Source: Labilithrix sp. (GTDB lineage: Bacteria > Myxococcota_A > Polyangia > Polyangiales > Polyangiaceae). From it: 64,000 nt of DNA. Within the stretch, counting starts at the first letter, position 1. Each line of letters starts with the position of its first letter. Under the pieces are notes generated by a model. It was not told the DNA's origin, made no database searches, and saw nothing but the letters and a program-made list of their open reading frames with translations. The translations under genes were made by a program, and so were the position numbers. Shown here piece after piece: positions 18,090 to 29,077 of this stretch. The stretch spans positions 34,129 through 98,128 of the forward strand of contig JAHBWC010000019.1 in the NCBI GenBank assembly GCA_019637225.1, in the 5' to 3' direction.

Positions 18090-18443
18090 ATGGCGCGCCG
18101 CGTGCTCATCGCCGACGACTCTGCCGTGGCTCGCGTGACCGTCGCGCGGCGCGTCCGCGCGGCCGGGCTCGAGGTCGTCGAGCACGACTCGGTCGCCGCG
18201 GCGTCGACCGTGGACGCGAGCACCCTCACGTGCGCGCTGCTCGACTTCGATCTCGGCGACGGCTTCGGCGTCGACGTCGCCGCGCGGCTCCGCGCGGCCG
18301 AAGCGACGCTGCCGATCGCGTTCTTCACGAGCACGAACAAAGACGAGCTCGACGCGCGAGCCGAGGCCTTCGGGCCCGTGTTCGCGAAGCCCGACGAGCT
18401 CGACGCGGCGATCGACTGGGTCGAGCGCCAGAGCCGCGCCTGA
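18090..18443 (+). CDS. Single-domain response regulator
   Basis: The 117-residue protein is only a receiver domain: acidic pair ADDS at residues 8-11, phospho-acceptor Asp52 in LLDFDLGDG, Thr/Ser in FFTSTN and Lys in FAKP. There is no output domain, so it should pass phosphate or act through protein contact. Start is the ATG at 18090, about 230 bp from the divergent MBL gene. The 3' end lies 3 nt from the stop of the convergent nucleotidase-like gene. Confidence 0.9.
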   Translation: MARRVLIADDSAVARVTVARRVRAAGLEVVEHDSVAAASTVDASTLTCALLDFDLGDGFGVDVAARLRAAEATLPIAFFTSTNKDELDARAEAFGPVFAKPDELDAAIDWVERQSRA

Positions 18444-18446
18444 CCG

Positions 18447-20030
18447 TCAGTCGATCGACTGCCCGCGCGCCGCGCGTGCGCGCGCGTAGGACTCGAGCGC
18501 GTCGATCGCCTCGCCGACGAGCGCCGGCCGGAGGCTCCGCGACTCGGGGCCGAAGAGGACCTTCGGATTCGTCGCCGCGCGCTTGTCGAGCGCGAGGCGG
18601 TAGCGACGGGTCGGGTCGAACTTGCTCCTCGGACCGAACCAGTCGTAGGTCGTGCCCGGCCGGAAGACGCGCGCGATCGCGCTCATCTCCGCGCCGCCGA
18701 GCTCGGCGATCCAGATCGAAGACGAGCCGGCCGTGCCCGCGGGCTGCCGCTGGCCGAGCACGGCGTCGTAGAGCCGCTGGAGCGTGACGTCGCCCTTCGG
18801 GAGCTTGGCCTGGCCGAGATCGCGACCGACGACCATCGCGTCCACGCGCCACGTCGCCGCCGCGGCGCGCCAGACGAGCTCGGAGACTGCCCTCCGCTCG
18901 ACCGGCGCGGAGAGCCGCCCGATCGAGGCGTGCGCGTCCGGCGCGACCGCGTCCTCGATCCGGCGCGCGAGATCGCTGACCTCGGAGGCGTGAGGCAGCG
19001 CCTCGTCGATGTCGACGACGCCGTAGCCCTCGATCGCGATCGTCCGCGCCGCGCCGAGCTTGACGACGACTTCGCCGCGGCCGAGCGCCTGCCCGAACGG
19101 GCCGACCTGCATCACCCACGTCTTCGTGCCGTCCGGGTGGCGAACCACGACCGGAGCCGCGAGGCGGTCGTCCGACCCCGCGCCGACGACGAGGTCGACG
19201 AGCTTGCCGCCGCCGCGCGCGAGCGCGAGGTCTTCGGCCTGTCCGAGGTGCGTGAGCGCGACGAGGACGTCGACCTCCGCGCGATGCGCCTTCGCCTCAC
19301 GCTCGAGGATCGCGGGGTAGCGATCGTCGTGAACGAAGACGCCGTCGTAGGGCGCCTTGGTCGGTCGACCGTCGGCGCCGGCGCCCTGTGTCACGAGCCC
19401 GATCACGCCCACCTTGGCGCAGCCGACGTCGAAGCGGGCGTACGGACGAAACGGCTGGGCCGACGCCGGCAGATCGGCGTGCATCACGTTCGCCGCGAGG
19501 ACCGGGTGCCGGCTGAGGCGCGCGTCGCGAAGCACCGCCGTCTCTCCGTACGCGAAGTCGCTCCGGCCGATCGTCCGGGCGTCGATCGGGAGCGCCTGCA
19601 CCAGCTGCCGCGTCGCCTCGCCCGACGAGCGGACCTCCGCGAGGGAGCCTCGCTCGTAGTCGCCACCGGCGTCGAGGACGAGCGTGGGCCGAGCCTCCTT
19701 GAGCTGCTTCAAGAAGCCCGCGATGTACCCGTAGCGGGAGTGGCCGCCGAGGAGCTCGCCGTAGCGCGCGTGGAGATCGCCGAAGTGCGCGAAGCCGAAG
19801 CGCGCCACGCCCTTCTCGCGCTCGGCGGGCGCGCAGGCGCCGATCGTCTCGGGCGACGCGGCGGCTGGCCCGCGCGCGAGCGTGAGGAGATCCGCGGGCG
19901 AGCCTGACGTCGCCGGCGACGGCCCTGCCGCCGCCGAGCCGTGCTCGGAGACCAAGAGCGCGACGGCCGACGCGAACGCCACGAGCAGGGCGAGCGCGTG
20001 TCTCGAAGAGCGCGGCGCCAAGTCGAGCAC
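18447..20030 (-). CDS. 5'-nucleotidase (UshA-like) family protein with eroded active site
   Basis: The GTG at 20028-20030 gives a 527-residue exported protein with a long signal (HALALLVAFASAVALLV). The two-domain layout of UshA-type nucleotidases is visible: metallophosphatase domain (FGFAHFGDLHARYGEL to about 330) and C-terminal substrate domain (SELVWRAAAATWRVDAMVV to end). The first Asp-x-His and the ALTHLG His remain, but the GNHEFD catalytic block reads GRSDFA and the GGHSH block reads GAGSDD. The Asn and His needed for the metals and the catalytic His-Asp pair are therefore missing. It is probably a binding or structural pseudoenzyme. Neighbours on the same strand are pilT and thiC, with no shared theme. 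Confidence 0.85.
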   Translation of the reverse strand: MLDLAPRSSRHALALLVAFASAVALLVSEHGSAAAGPSPATSGSPADLLTLARGPAAASPETIGACAPAEREKGVARFGFAHFGDLHARYGELLGGHSRYGYIAGFLKQLKEARPTLVLDAGGDYERGSLAEVRSSGEATRQLVQALPIDARTIGRSDFAYGETAVLRDARLSRHPVLAANVMHADLPASAQPFRPYARFDVGCAKVGVIGLVTQGAGADGRPTKAPYDGVFVHDDRYPAILEREAKAHRAEVDVLVALTHLGQAEDLALARGGGKLVDLVVGAGSDDRLAAPVVVRHPDGTKTWVMQVGPFGQALGRGEVVVKLGAARTIAIEGYGVVDIDEALPHASEVSDLARRIEDAVAPDAHASIGRLSAPVERRAVSELVWRAAAATWRVDAMVVGRDLGQAKLPKGDVTLQRLYDAVLGQRQPAGTAGSSSIWIAELGGAEMSAIARVFRPGTTYDWFGPRSKFDPTRRYRLALDKRAATNPKVLFGPESRSLRPALVGEAIDALESYARARAARGQSID

Positions 20031-20107
20031 GGCCGGAGAGGATACTTCCCTCCGCCGTCCCCGAGAAGTCTCCCCCGCCCCTCGCCTCGCGGCGACGGGA
20101 CCCGCGA

Positions 20108-21196
20108 TCAGAAGCCGGCGGCCGCCCGCGCGATGTCCTTCTCGAGCATCCCCTGCATCAAGAGCTGCTTCAGGTGCATCTCGAAGGTCTGCATCGAGTA
20201 CGGGTGCGTCCCCTTCTCCATCAACTCCTTCAGCGACGGGTTCCCCTCGGGGCGCTTGATCGACTCGCGCACCGTGCCGGTCGCGACGAGGACCTCCGCG
20301 GCGAGCACGAGGCCGCTGCCGTCCTTCTTCGGGAGGAGGCGCTGCGCGATGATGCCCTGGAGCGCGTCGCCGATGCGCTCGCGGAGCTCGTCGCTCGCGC
20401 CGGGCTGGTTGCGCGGCGCGAGCGCGAGCATGCGGCCGACGGTGCGGGCGACGTCCGGCGTGTGGAGCGTCGAGAGCACGAGGTGCCCGGTCTCCGCGGC
20501 CTTGAGCGCGATGTCGAGCGTGAGCTCGTCGCGGATCTCGCCGACGAGGATCACGTCCGGGTCCTGGCGGAGCGCGGCGCGGAGGGCGTCGGCGAAGGTC
20601 CCCGTGTCGATGCCGACCTCGCGCTGGCTGACGCTCGACTTGTCGTCCTCGTGGAGGAACTCGATCGGGTCTTCGATCGTGACGATGTGGAGCGGCTGCG
20701 TGCGGTTCAAATGGCCGATCATCGCGGCGAGCGTCGAGCTCTTGCCGTTGCCGGCCGCGCCGACGACGAGCACGAGGCCACGCTCGCGCTCGGCGAGGTA
20801 GGCGCAGGGGGACGGACAGCCGAGGTCCTCGAGCATCGGGATCTTCGTGGGGATCGACCGCATGACGATCCCGAGCGTGCCCCGCTGGCGGTAGACGTTG
20901 ACGCGGAAGCGGCCCACGCCCTCCGCGGCGTAGGCGCAGTCGTACTCGCGGAGCGTGCCCACCTCGCCGCGCGCGCGGGCGTCGCGGATGACGAGGCGCG
21001 CGATGCTGTCGGTGTCCTCCTTGCGGAGCGGCTCGGTGCGGAAGAACACGAGCTCGCCGCGGACACGTGCAGCCGGCGGGATGCCGACCTTCAGGTGGAT
21101 GTCGCTCGCCTTCGCGGCGACCGCCTTCGCGAGAAGCTGGTTGAAGTACGCTTCGCTCGCGTACACGTTCGACGAGGGGGCGGCGGAGTCGACCAT
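20108..21196 (-). CDS. Type IV pilus retraction ATPase, PilT/PilU family
   Basis: The 362-residue protein is a secretion-type hexameric ATPase that powers pilus disassembly. Landmarks are DIHLKVGIPPAARVRGEL, the Asp box TIEDPIEFLHE with SVSQREVG, Walker B DVILVGEIRD, and the His box TGHLVLSTLHT. Walker A reads GAAGNGKSST instead of the usual GPTGSGKSTT; the Lys and following Ser remain. The C-terminus has MQTFEMHLKQLL, which is more like PilU than PilT. Myxobacteria use such ATPases for twitching motility and often have several paralogues. The 155-bp gap upstream suggests its own promoter; no pil genes are adjacent. Confidence 0.92.
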   Translation of the reverse strand: MVDSAAPSSNVYASEAYFNQLLAKAVAAKASDIHLKVGIPPAARVRGELVFFRTEPLRKEDTDSIARLVIRDARARGEVGTLREYDCAYAAEGVGRFRVNVYRQRGTLGIVMRSIPTKIPMLEDLGCPSPCAYLAERERGLVLVVGAAGNGKSSTLAAMIGHLNRTQPLHIVTIEDPIEFLHEDDKSSVSQREVGIDTGTFADALRAALRQDPDVILVGEIRDELTLDIALKAAETGHLVLSTLHTPDVARTVGRMLALAPRNQPGASDELRERIGDALQGIIAQRLLPKKDGSGLVLAAEVLVATGTVRESIKRPEGNPSLKELMEKGTHPYSMQTFEMHLKQLLMQGMLEKDIARAAAGF

Positions 21197-21351
21197 CGAC
21201 GACCACGATACCTGTTTTCAGGCGGTCCGCCCCTCCGCAGTGGGACGCCGCCCGCCCATCCCGACCGTCTCGGAGGTGCGCCGGCAGGCCCGCCGCGCGC
21301 GGTCACGCCGACCTCGACGTACCTCGTCCTCCGGAGCGCGCGGCCGCGGAT

Positions 21352-22050
21352 TCACTTCGCGTCGACGTCGGACGGCAGCCCCTCGCCGCCCTCGAACGGC
21401 GGGCACGGCATCATCCGGAGCGCACGGATCGCGAGGACCCTGCGCGGGCGCGGCCGCGAAGCATCGCGCGCGAGGCCGACGAGCCCCTCGCAGCCCTCGC
21501 GGAGCTCATCGGCGTCCTCGGGATCCTCGGCGCGGCGCGGGCGCGCCGCGAGCTCGACGGTCGACTCGAGCGCCAGGCGCGCCTCGTCGTCGTTCTTGCC
21601 GCCCGCCGCCTTCGCGAGGTACGGCAGCTGCGCCCAGCCGCGCGCGTAGGCCATCGCGCGGATCGCCGTCGGACGGAGCGCCGGATCCGTCGTCGCCTCG
21701 ACGAGGCCGATCGCGCCCTCGTGCGCCGCGAGGGTCGCGAGGTCTTCGAGCTCGCCCTCCTTCGCGCTCTCCCACATCTGGGGATCGCGGAGGTCCGCGG
21801 CGTCCTCGCGCGCCGTAGGCGCCGGCGCCGCGGCGTCCCCGCCGGCGTGCTTCGCGGCGGTCGCGGCGCCGCTGGCGGGCAGCCGCTTGCCGCAGCCGCC
21901 GCACGTCGCGAAGAGCGCCACGGCGACGACGGCGGCGCCCCCCGCGAGCGCGAGCCGAAGGCGTGCGCGCGGCGCGAGGCTTCGCGGATCGAGTCCGCGA
22001 AGCCTGTCGAGCGAGCTCGGCGACACGCGTTTGTTCGGGCCCAGTGACAT
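21352..22050 (-). CDS. Membrane-anchored helical (HEAT-like) protein, unknown function
   Basis: The ATG at 22048-22050 gives 232 residues. An N-terminal cytoplasmic segment of about 30 residues is followed by one hydrophobic stretch (LALAGGAAVVAVALFATCGGCG), which could be a transmembrane anchor or a lipobox. The rest is helical with Ala/Leu repeats (EDLATLAAHEGAIGLVEA, LRPTAIRAMAYARGWAQLP, AVLAIRALRM-like) that resemble HEAT repeats. It lies 29 nt downstream of thiC on the same strand and is probably co-transcribed, but nothing links it to thiamine. I do not recognise a family. Confidence 0.75.
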   Translation of the reverse strand: MSLGPNKRVSPSSLDRLRGLDPRSLAPRARLRLALAGGAAVVAVALFATCGGCGKRLPASGAATAAKHAGGDAAAPAPTAREDAADLRDPQMWESAKEGELEDLATLAAHEGAIGLVEATTDPALRPTAIRAMAYARGWAQLPYLAKAAGGKNDDEARLALESTVELAARPRRAEDPEDADELREGCEGLVGLARDASRPRPRRVLAIRALRMMPCPPFEGGEGLPSDVDAK

Positions 22051-22079
22051 GCGGCCTTCGCTTCGCGAACGCTCGAGCC

Positions 22080-25216
<3,137 letters not shown>

Positions 25217-25263
25217 TCGCGCCGCACGGACCGGTCGCCGACGCGCCTCTCGTACGGCGCGCG

Positions 25264-26193
25264 TCAGTCGGAGCAGCAGCGGAAGCCGACGTTGTACTGG
25301 CGGAGGTCCCGGCGAATGTTCGTCGCCTCCAGCCGGCAGTCGAACGGGGCGCCGTTGTCGAGGAACGAGCCGCCCTTGAGGAGGCAGCCGTCACTCGCGG
25401 GGCCCCCGTCGCCGCCGTCGACCTCGAGGGCGCCGTCCGCCGAGCACGGGCCGTCGAACCACTCCCACACGTTGCCGACGAGGTCGTGGATCCCCTGATA
25501 GCCGCCGACGCAGCCCGGCACCGTGCCGACCGGCAGCGCGCGCCCGGCGTCGTAGTCGACGAGGTTGCACTTGGCGGGATCGTAGAGCCCGCCGTAGGGA
25601 TAGCGTAGGCGCGCCTCGGCGGAGCACGCGAGCATCCACTGGTGCGACGTGTAGTCCGACAGCCCTTCGAGCGTGACGGGCCCGGTCTTCTTGCCGTCCT
25701 CGACCTTGCCGCAGAGGTACTTGCCGGCCCACGCGCAGTAGGCGCGCGCGTCGCACCAGTCGACGCCGACGACCGGCTTTTCGGGCACCCCGCCGTCGTC
25801 CTCCTCGGGCCGGTCGCGATCGAAGCTCGCGTTCCACGCGCACTCCGGGGGCTGCCCCTTCGGGTCGACCTTCGCGGCGAGGAAGGCGTCGTAGGCGGCG
25901 TTCGAGACCTCGGTCGTGTCGATGCAGAAGGTGTTGCCCGGAGACCCGATTCGAATCGCGGGCGGCAGAGGCTTTCCGGGACACGCGACGCCGCTGTCGT
26001 CGGGCGCGATCGCGCCGGAATCGTCCTCGGCCAGCGCGTCGGACTCGCCCGCGTCGGGAACGCAGACGCCCCCCTTGCACTCGCCGATCGTGTAGCCGTC
26101 GATGCCGACGAGCGCGCCGCACGCCACGACCATCGCGACAGAGCCGACGCTGATCCCACGGCTCACGAACCGACCCGCGCTCGAGCGCCTCAT
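25264..26193 (-). CDS. SUMF1/FGE-fold lipoprotein-like protein without the catalytic Cys pair
   Basis: The 309-residue product has a signal (GSVAMVVACGAL) with a possible lipobox, an acidic Asp/Ser linker to residue 70, then a full sulfatase-modifying-factor (SUMF1) domain: FCIDTTEVSNAAYDAF, PVVGVDWCDARAYCAWAGK, NVWEWFDGP, GGSFLDNG and NVGFRCCSD. True formylglycine-generating enzymes carry a C-x4-C pair shortly before the last motif; here there is only one Cys in that place (FDCRLEAT), so sulfatase activation is unlikely. The domain probably binds another partner. The start directly follows the stop of the TPR gene (TAG then ATG), in an operon led by a Ser/Thr kinase. Confidence 0.9.
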   Translation of the reverse strand: MRRSSAGRFVSRGISVGSVAMVVACGALVGIDGYTIGECKGGVCVPDAGESDALAEDDSGAIAPDDSGVACPGKPLPPAIRIGSPGNTFCIDTTEVSNAAYDAFLAAKVDPKGQPPECAWNASFDRDRPEEDDGGVPEKPVVGVDWCDARAYCAWAGKYLCGKVEDGKKTGPVTLEGLSDYTSHQWMLACSAEARLRYPYGGLYDPAKCNLVDYDAGRALPVGTVPGCVGGYQGIHDLVGNVWEWFDGPCSADGALEVDGGDGGPASDGCLLKGGSFLDNGAPFDCRLEATNIRRDLRQYNVGFRCCSD

Positions 26194-27270
26194 CTAGAAC
26201 GTGCCTCCGATGCCCGAGCCGGCCGGTCCGATCGTGATCGCGCCCGGCGCCGCCGAGGCGCGCGGCCGAGCGGTCCAGTCCCACGCGAGCCCGACGCGCG
26301 GCTTGGCGCTCGCCGGGCGCCGCGGGAGCAGGTAGCCGACGACGCCGAGGACGACGCCGGCGCCGCCGACGGCGAACGCGATCGTCGAGACGGTCGCGAG
26401 CGTGTTGGCGGCGTCGAGGTCGCCCTTCGCCTCGGGCGCGCAGATGTCGTTCTCGCACCGCGGGTCGACGTCCGACGCCCTCGAGAACGTCATCGCGCCG
26501 GTGACGCCGCCGACGCCGAGGCCGAGGATGCCGACGCCGAAGCCCCCGTACATGAGCACCTCGGACAGCGCCGTTCGCTCGCCGGCGGGTCGGAGATCGC
26601 CGTCGTCGTTGCCGAACCCGGCGACCTTGCGCGTCGGCGCGCCGCTCGTGTCCGCCGGCGCCTTCGCGGCCGGCGACCTCGCGACGCCGCCGGCCGCGGC
26701 GAGCGTCAGCTCGATCTCCTTCGCTTCGCGCTCGGCGATCTCGAGCTCGCCCCTCGCCTCGCCCTCGGGTCCCTTCGCGGAGAAGACGCGCGTGCCGGGG
26801 TTCACGGCGACGGGCTCGCCGAGGCTCGCGAGGGCGATCTCCACGTCGTCGACGGCGACGCGCGACGGCGCTCCGCCCTTGATCCGTACGCGGACGGTGG
26901 GGATGCGCGCCTTCAGCTGCGCGTCGAGCTCCCGCGCCTGCTTGCGCGCGGCGTCGAAGACCGCGGGATCGCCGGCGTCGTGCGGCATGCGGCCGACCTC
27001 GACCGCCACGTCGCGCGCCTCGACGAGGTGTCCTGCCGTGAGGTGCGCCCGCGCGAGCGCGATCCCCGTCGTCGGCACGTGCATGATCTCGTGCGCCTTC
27101 TGAAACGACTCGATCGCGCGCGCGGCCTCGTTGGCCTTGAGGCGCGCCTTGCCTTCGTCCATGAAGCGGCGCGCCGCCTCGCGCTCCGCGGCCGACGGAG
27201 CAGCCTCGGCGACGCCGGAGACGGCGAAGATCGCTGCGAGCGCGAGCGACCGGATCTTCCGAGGAGCCAT
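26194..27270 (-). CDS. TPR/PEGA-type exported protein with C-terminal membrane segments
   Basis: The 358-residue protein begins with a signal peptide (LALAAIFAVSGVAEA). Residues 25-120 are TPR-like helices (AARRFMDEGKARLKANEAARAIESFQKAHEIM), followed by a beta-rich PEGA-like segment (TVRVRIKGGAPSRVAVDDVEIA) and two hydrophobic helices near 240-260 and 300-320 (MYGGFGVGILGLGVGGVTGAM, IAFAVGGAGVVLGVVGYLL). This layout is the usual companion of myxobacterial Ser/Thr kinases. It lies between the kinase (gap 26 nt) and the SUMF1-fold gene (adjacent), so all three are likely one transcript. A periplasmic scaffold or sensor role is inference. Confidence 0.85.
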   Translation of the reverse strand: MAPRKIRSLALAAIFAVSGVAEAAPSAAEREAARRFMDEGKARLKANEAARAIESFQKAHEIMHVPTTGIALARAHLTAGHLVEARDVAVEVGRMPHDAGDPAVFDAARKQARELDAQLKARIPTVRVRIKGGAPSRVAVDDVEIALASLGEPVAVNPGTRVFSAKGPEGEARGELEIAEREAKEIELTLAAAGGVARSPAAKAPADTSGAPTRKVAGFGNDDGDLRPAGERTALSEVLMYGGFGVGILGLGVGGVTGAMTFSRASDVDPRCENDICAPEAKGDLDAANTLATVSTIAFAVGGAGVVLGVVGYLLPRRPASAKPRVGLAWDWTARPRASAAPGAITIGPAGSGIGGTF

Positions 27271-27296
27271 GGTTCGAAGGGTCTCTCGCAGCGAAG

Positions 27297-28976
27297 CTAG
27301 AAGCCGTACTCGTCGCCCTCGGGCTTCGATCCGTTGGAACGCGCGCCTGCCTTGCCCCCCGTCTTCTTCCCGGCCTTCGCCGACGACGCGGACGACGCGT
27401 GCGACGCGTGCGCCCCGGACGACGCAGGCGCGGCGGACGACGCGGACGACGCGGCCGCCGTCGCGACGCCGGCGTCGCCGGCGCCGAGGACCACGCCGCC
27501 GCTCGGGTCGAGCGCGACCGGGGGAGCGGCGATCGACGCGCCGGCGTCGTCGGCGACGGCGGGCGGCGCCGCCGTGCTCGTCGAGGCCGCGGGTACACCC
27601 GGGATCTCGACGCCCGCCACCATCCCGTTGCGCGAGACGACGACGCCCCCGACCACGCCGAGCACGCCGACGAGGCCGAGCACGAGGAGCGCGCCGAAGA
27701 CCTTCGCCGCCGACATCCCGGCGCGCGGCGGCGGCGGCAGCCCCGACATCGACGCGCCCTGCATCGTGCGCATCGACGGCCCGGTGCCCGGCCCCTCTCC
27801 GACGACCGGCCCGGTGACGCCGATCACCTGCGTCCCTTTCGGTCCGACGAGCAACTGCCCCTGCACCGGACGCGGCGACGACGGCACCTGGAGCGGCGCG
27901 ACCACCGTGTGCACGCTCGCGCGCGAGACGCTCGGCGCGCCGGGAGCCGACTTCTCCTTCTCGAGCGACTGGGCCACGCGGAGCGCCGCCTCGATGGCGT
28001 CCTTGCGCCGCTGCGTGCGCTCGCGCGAAAAATGCGTCAGCACGTTCGCGACGTCGTCGCTCGTCGCGACGTGACCGATGGTGACCATCGCCTGCTCGAG
28101 GGCGTGGCGCATGTCCTCCGTCGTCCGGTAGCGGAGCTCGGGGTCGCGGGAGAGCGCGCGATCGACGAGCGACCTCACCGGCAACGGCACAGAGTGGTGA
28201 AGCGGCTCGTACGGCGCCCCGGTCATCAGCTCGTGGAGCGCGAGCAGCTGCCGTCCTTCTTCGGTGGAGCGGACGGGCTCACCGGAGAGCAGCTCGTAGA
28301 GCACCGCGCCGACCGCGTAGACGTCCGCGCGCCGATCGATGCGGTCGCCTCGCGCCTGCTCGGGCGCCATGTACTCGATCTTGCCCTTCAGCGTGCCGGC
28401 GGTGGTGTCCTCGGTCCGGCGCTCGCGCGCCTTCGCAACGCCGAAGTCGATCAGCTTGATGGTGCCGCGGACGTTGAGCAGGATGTTCTGCGGAGAGACG
28501 TCGCGGTGTACGACGTCGAGCGACACCCCGTCGGGCCCGCGGAGCTCGTGGACCGCGTGGAGGCCGGCGCACACGTCCGCCGCGATGCGCAAGGCGACGG
28601 CCAGCGGGAACGGGGCGCCCACGGCGCGGATGTCGCGATAGAGCTTCCGGAGCGACTCGCCGTCGATGAGCTCCATCGCGTGGTAGAGCGCCCCGCGGTC
28701 CTCGCCGATCTCGAGGATCCGCGCGACGTTCTCGTGGTCGATCTGCGCGGCGATCCGCGCCTCGTCCAGGAACATGTCGCTGAACTGGCGATCGTTGCCG
28801 TACGTCGGGAGGATCGTCTTCAGCGCGACGAGGCGCTCGAAGCCGTGCTTGCCGGTCAGGCGCGCGAGCCAGACCGTTCCCATGCCCCCCTGCGCGAGCA
28901 CGCAGAGCAGCTCGTACCGATCGAGCCGATCCCCAGGCGCAAGCGCCGTCGCGGGGGGAGGTGTGAAGCTCCCCAT
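27297..28976 (-). CDS. Hanks-type Ser/Thr protein kinase with C-terminal membrane anchor
   Basis: The ATG at 28974-28976 gives 559 residues. The kinase domain covers about 20-290: glycine loop AQGGMGTVWLA, Lys53 in LVALK, HRDVSPQN catalytic loop, DFGVAKA, MAPEQ and the Arg in SRDPELRYR. It is expected to be active. A Pro/Ser/Thr/Gly-rich linker leads to one transmembrane segment (VFGALLVLGLVGVLGVVGGVVV, near 430), then an Ala/Ser-rich extracytoplasmic tail ending in a Lys/Gly-rich stretch and GDEYGF. First gene of the kinase-TPR-SUMF1 operon. The tail has no PASTA domain, so the signal it reads is unknown. Confidence 0.95.
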   Translation of the reverse strand: MGSFTPPPATALAPGDRLDRYELLCVLAQGGMGTVWLARLTGKHGFERLVALKTILPTYGNDRQFSDMFLDEARIAAQIDHENVARILEIGEDRGALYHAMELIDGESLRKLYRDIRAVGAPFPLAVALRIAADVCAGLHAVHELRGPDGVSLDVVHRDVSPQNILLNVRGTIKLIDFGVAKARERRTEDTTAGTLKGKIEYMAPEQARGDRIDRRADVYAVGAVLYELLSGEPVRSTEEGRQLLALHELMTGAPYEPLHHSVPLPVRSLVDRALSRDPELRYRTTEDMRHALEQAMVTIGHVATSDDVANVLTHFSRERTQRRKDAIEAALRVAQSLEKEKSAPGAPSVSRASVHTVVAPLQVPSSPRPVQGQLLVGPKGTQVIGVTGPVVGEGPGTGPSMRTMQGASMSGLPPPPRAGMSAAKVFGALLVLGLVGVLGVVGGVVVSRNGMVAGVEIPGVPAASTSTAAPPAVADDAGASIAAPPVALDPSGGVVLGAGDAGVATAAASSASSAAPASSGAHASHASSASSAKAGKKTGGKAGARSNGSKPEGDEYGF

Positions 28977-29077
28977 GAACGAAATGATCACCCCCGCCGA
29001 GGGCGAATGCAAGCACGCGATACCAACGCACATGCGCGCACCCAGAGCGGAGCGCCGCGTCGCGCACGTCCGGCGAC

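Noticed and set aside
18448..18461. Palindrome CAGTCGATCGACTG as an operator
   Set aside because: It lies in the last codons of the nucleotidase-like gene at a convergent junction; a chance or terminator role is simpler.
25264..26193. Formylglycine-generating enzyme
   Set aside because: The SUMF1 fold is present but the C-x4-C catalytic pair is absent, and no sulfatase gene is nearby.
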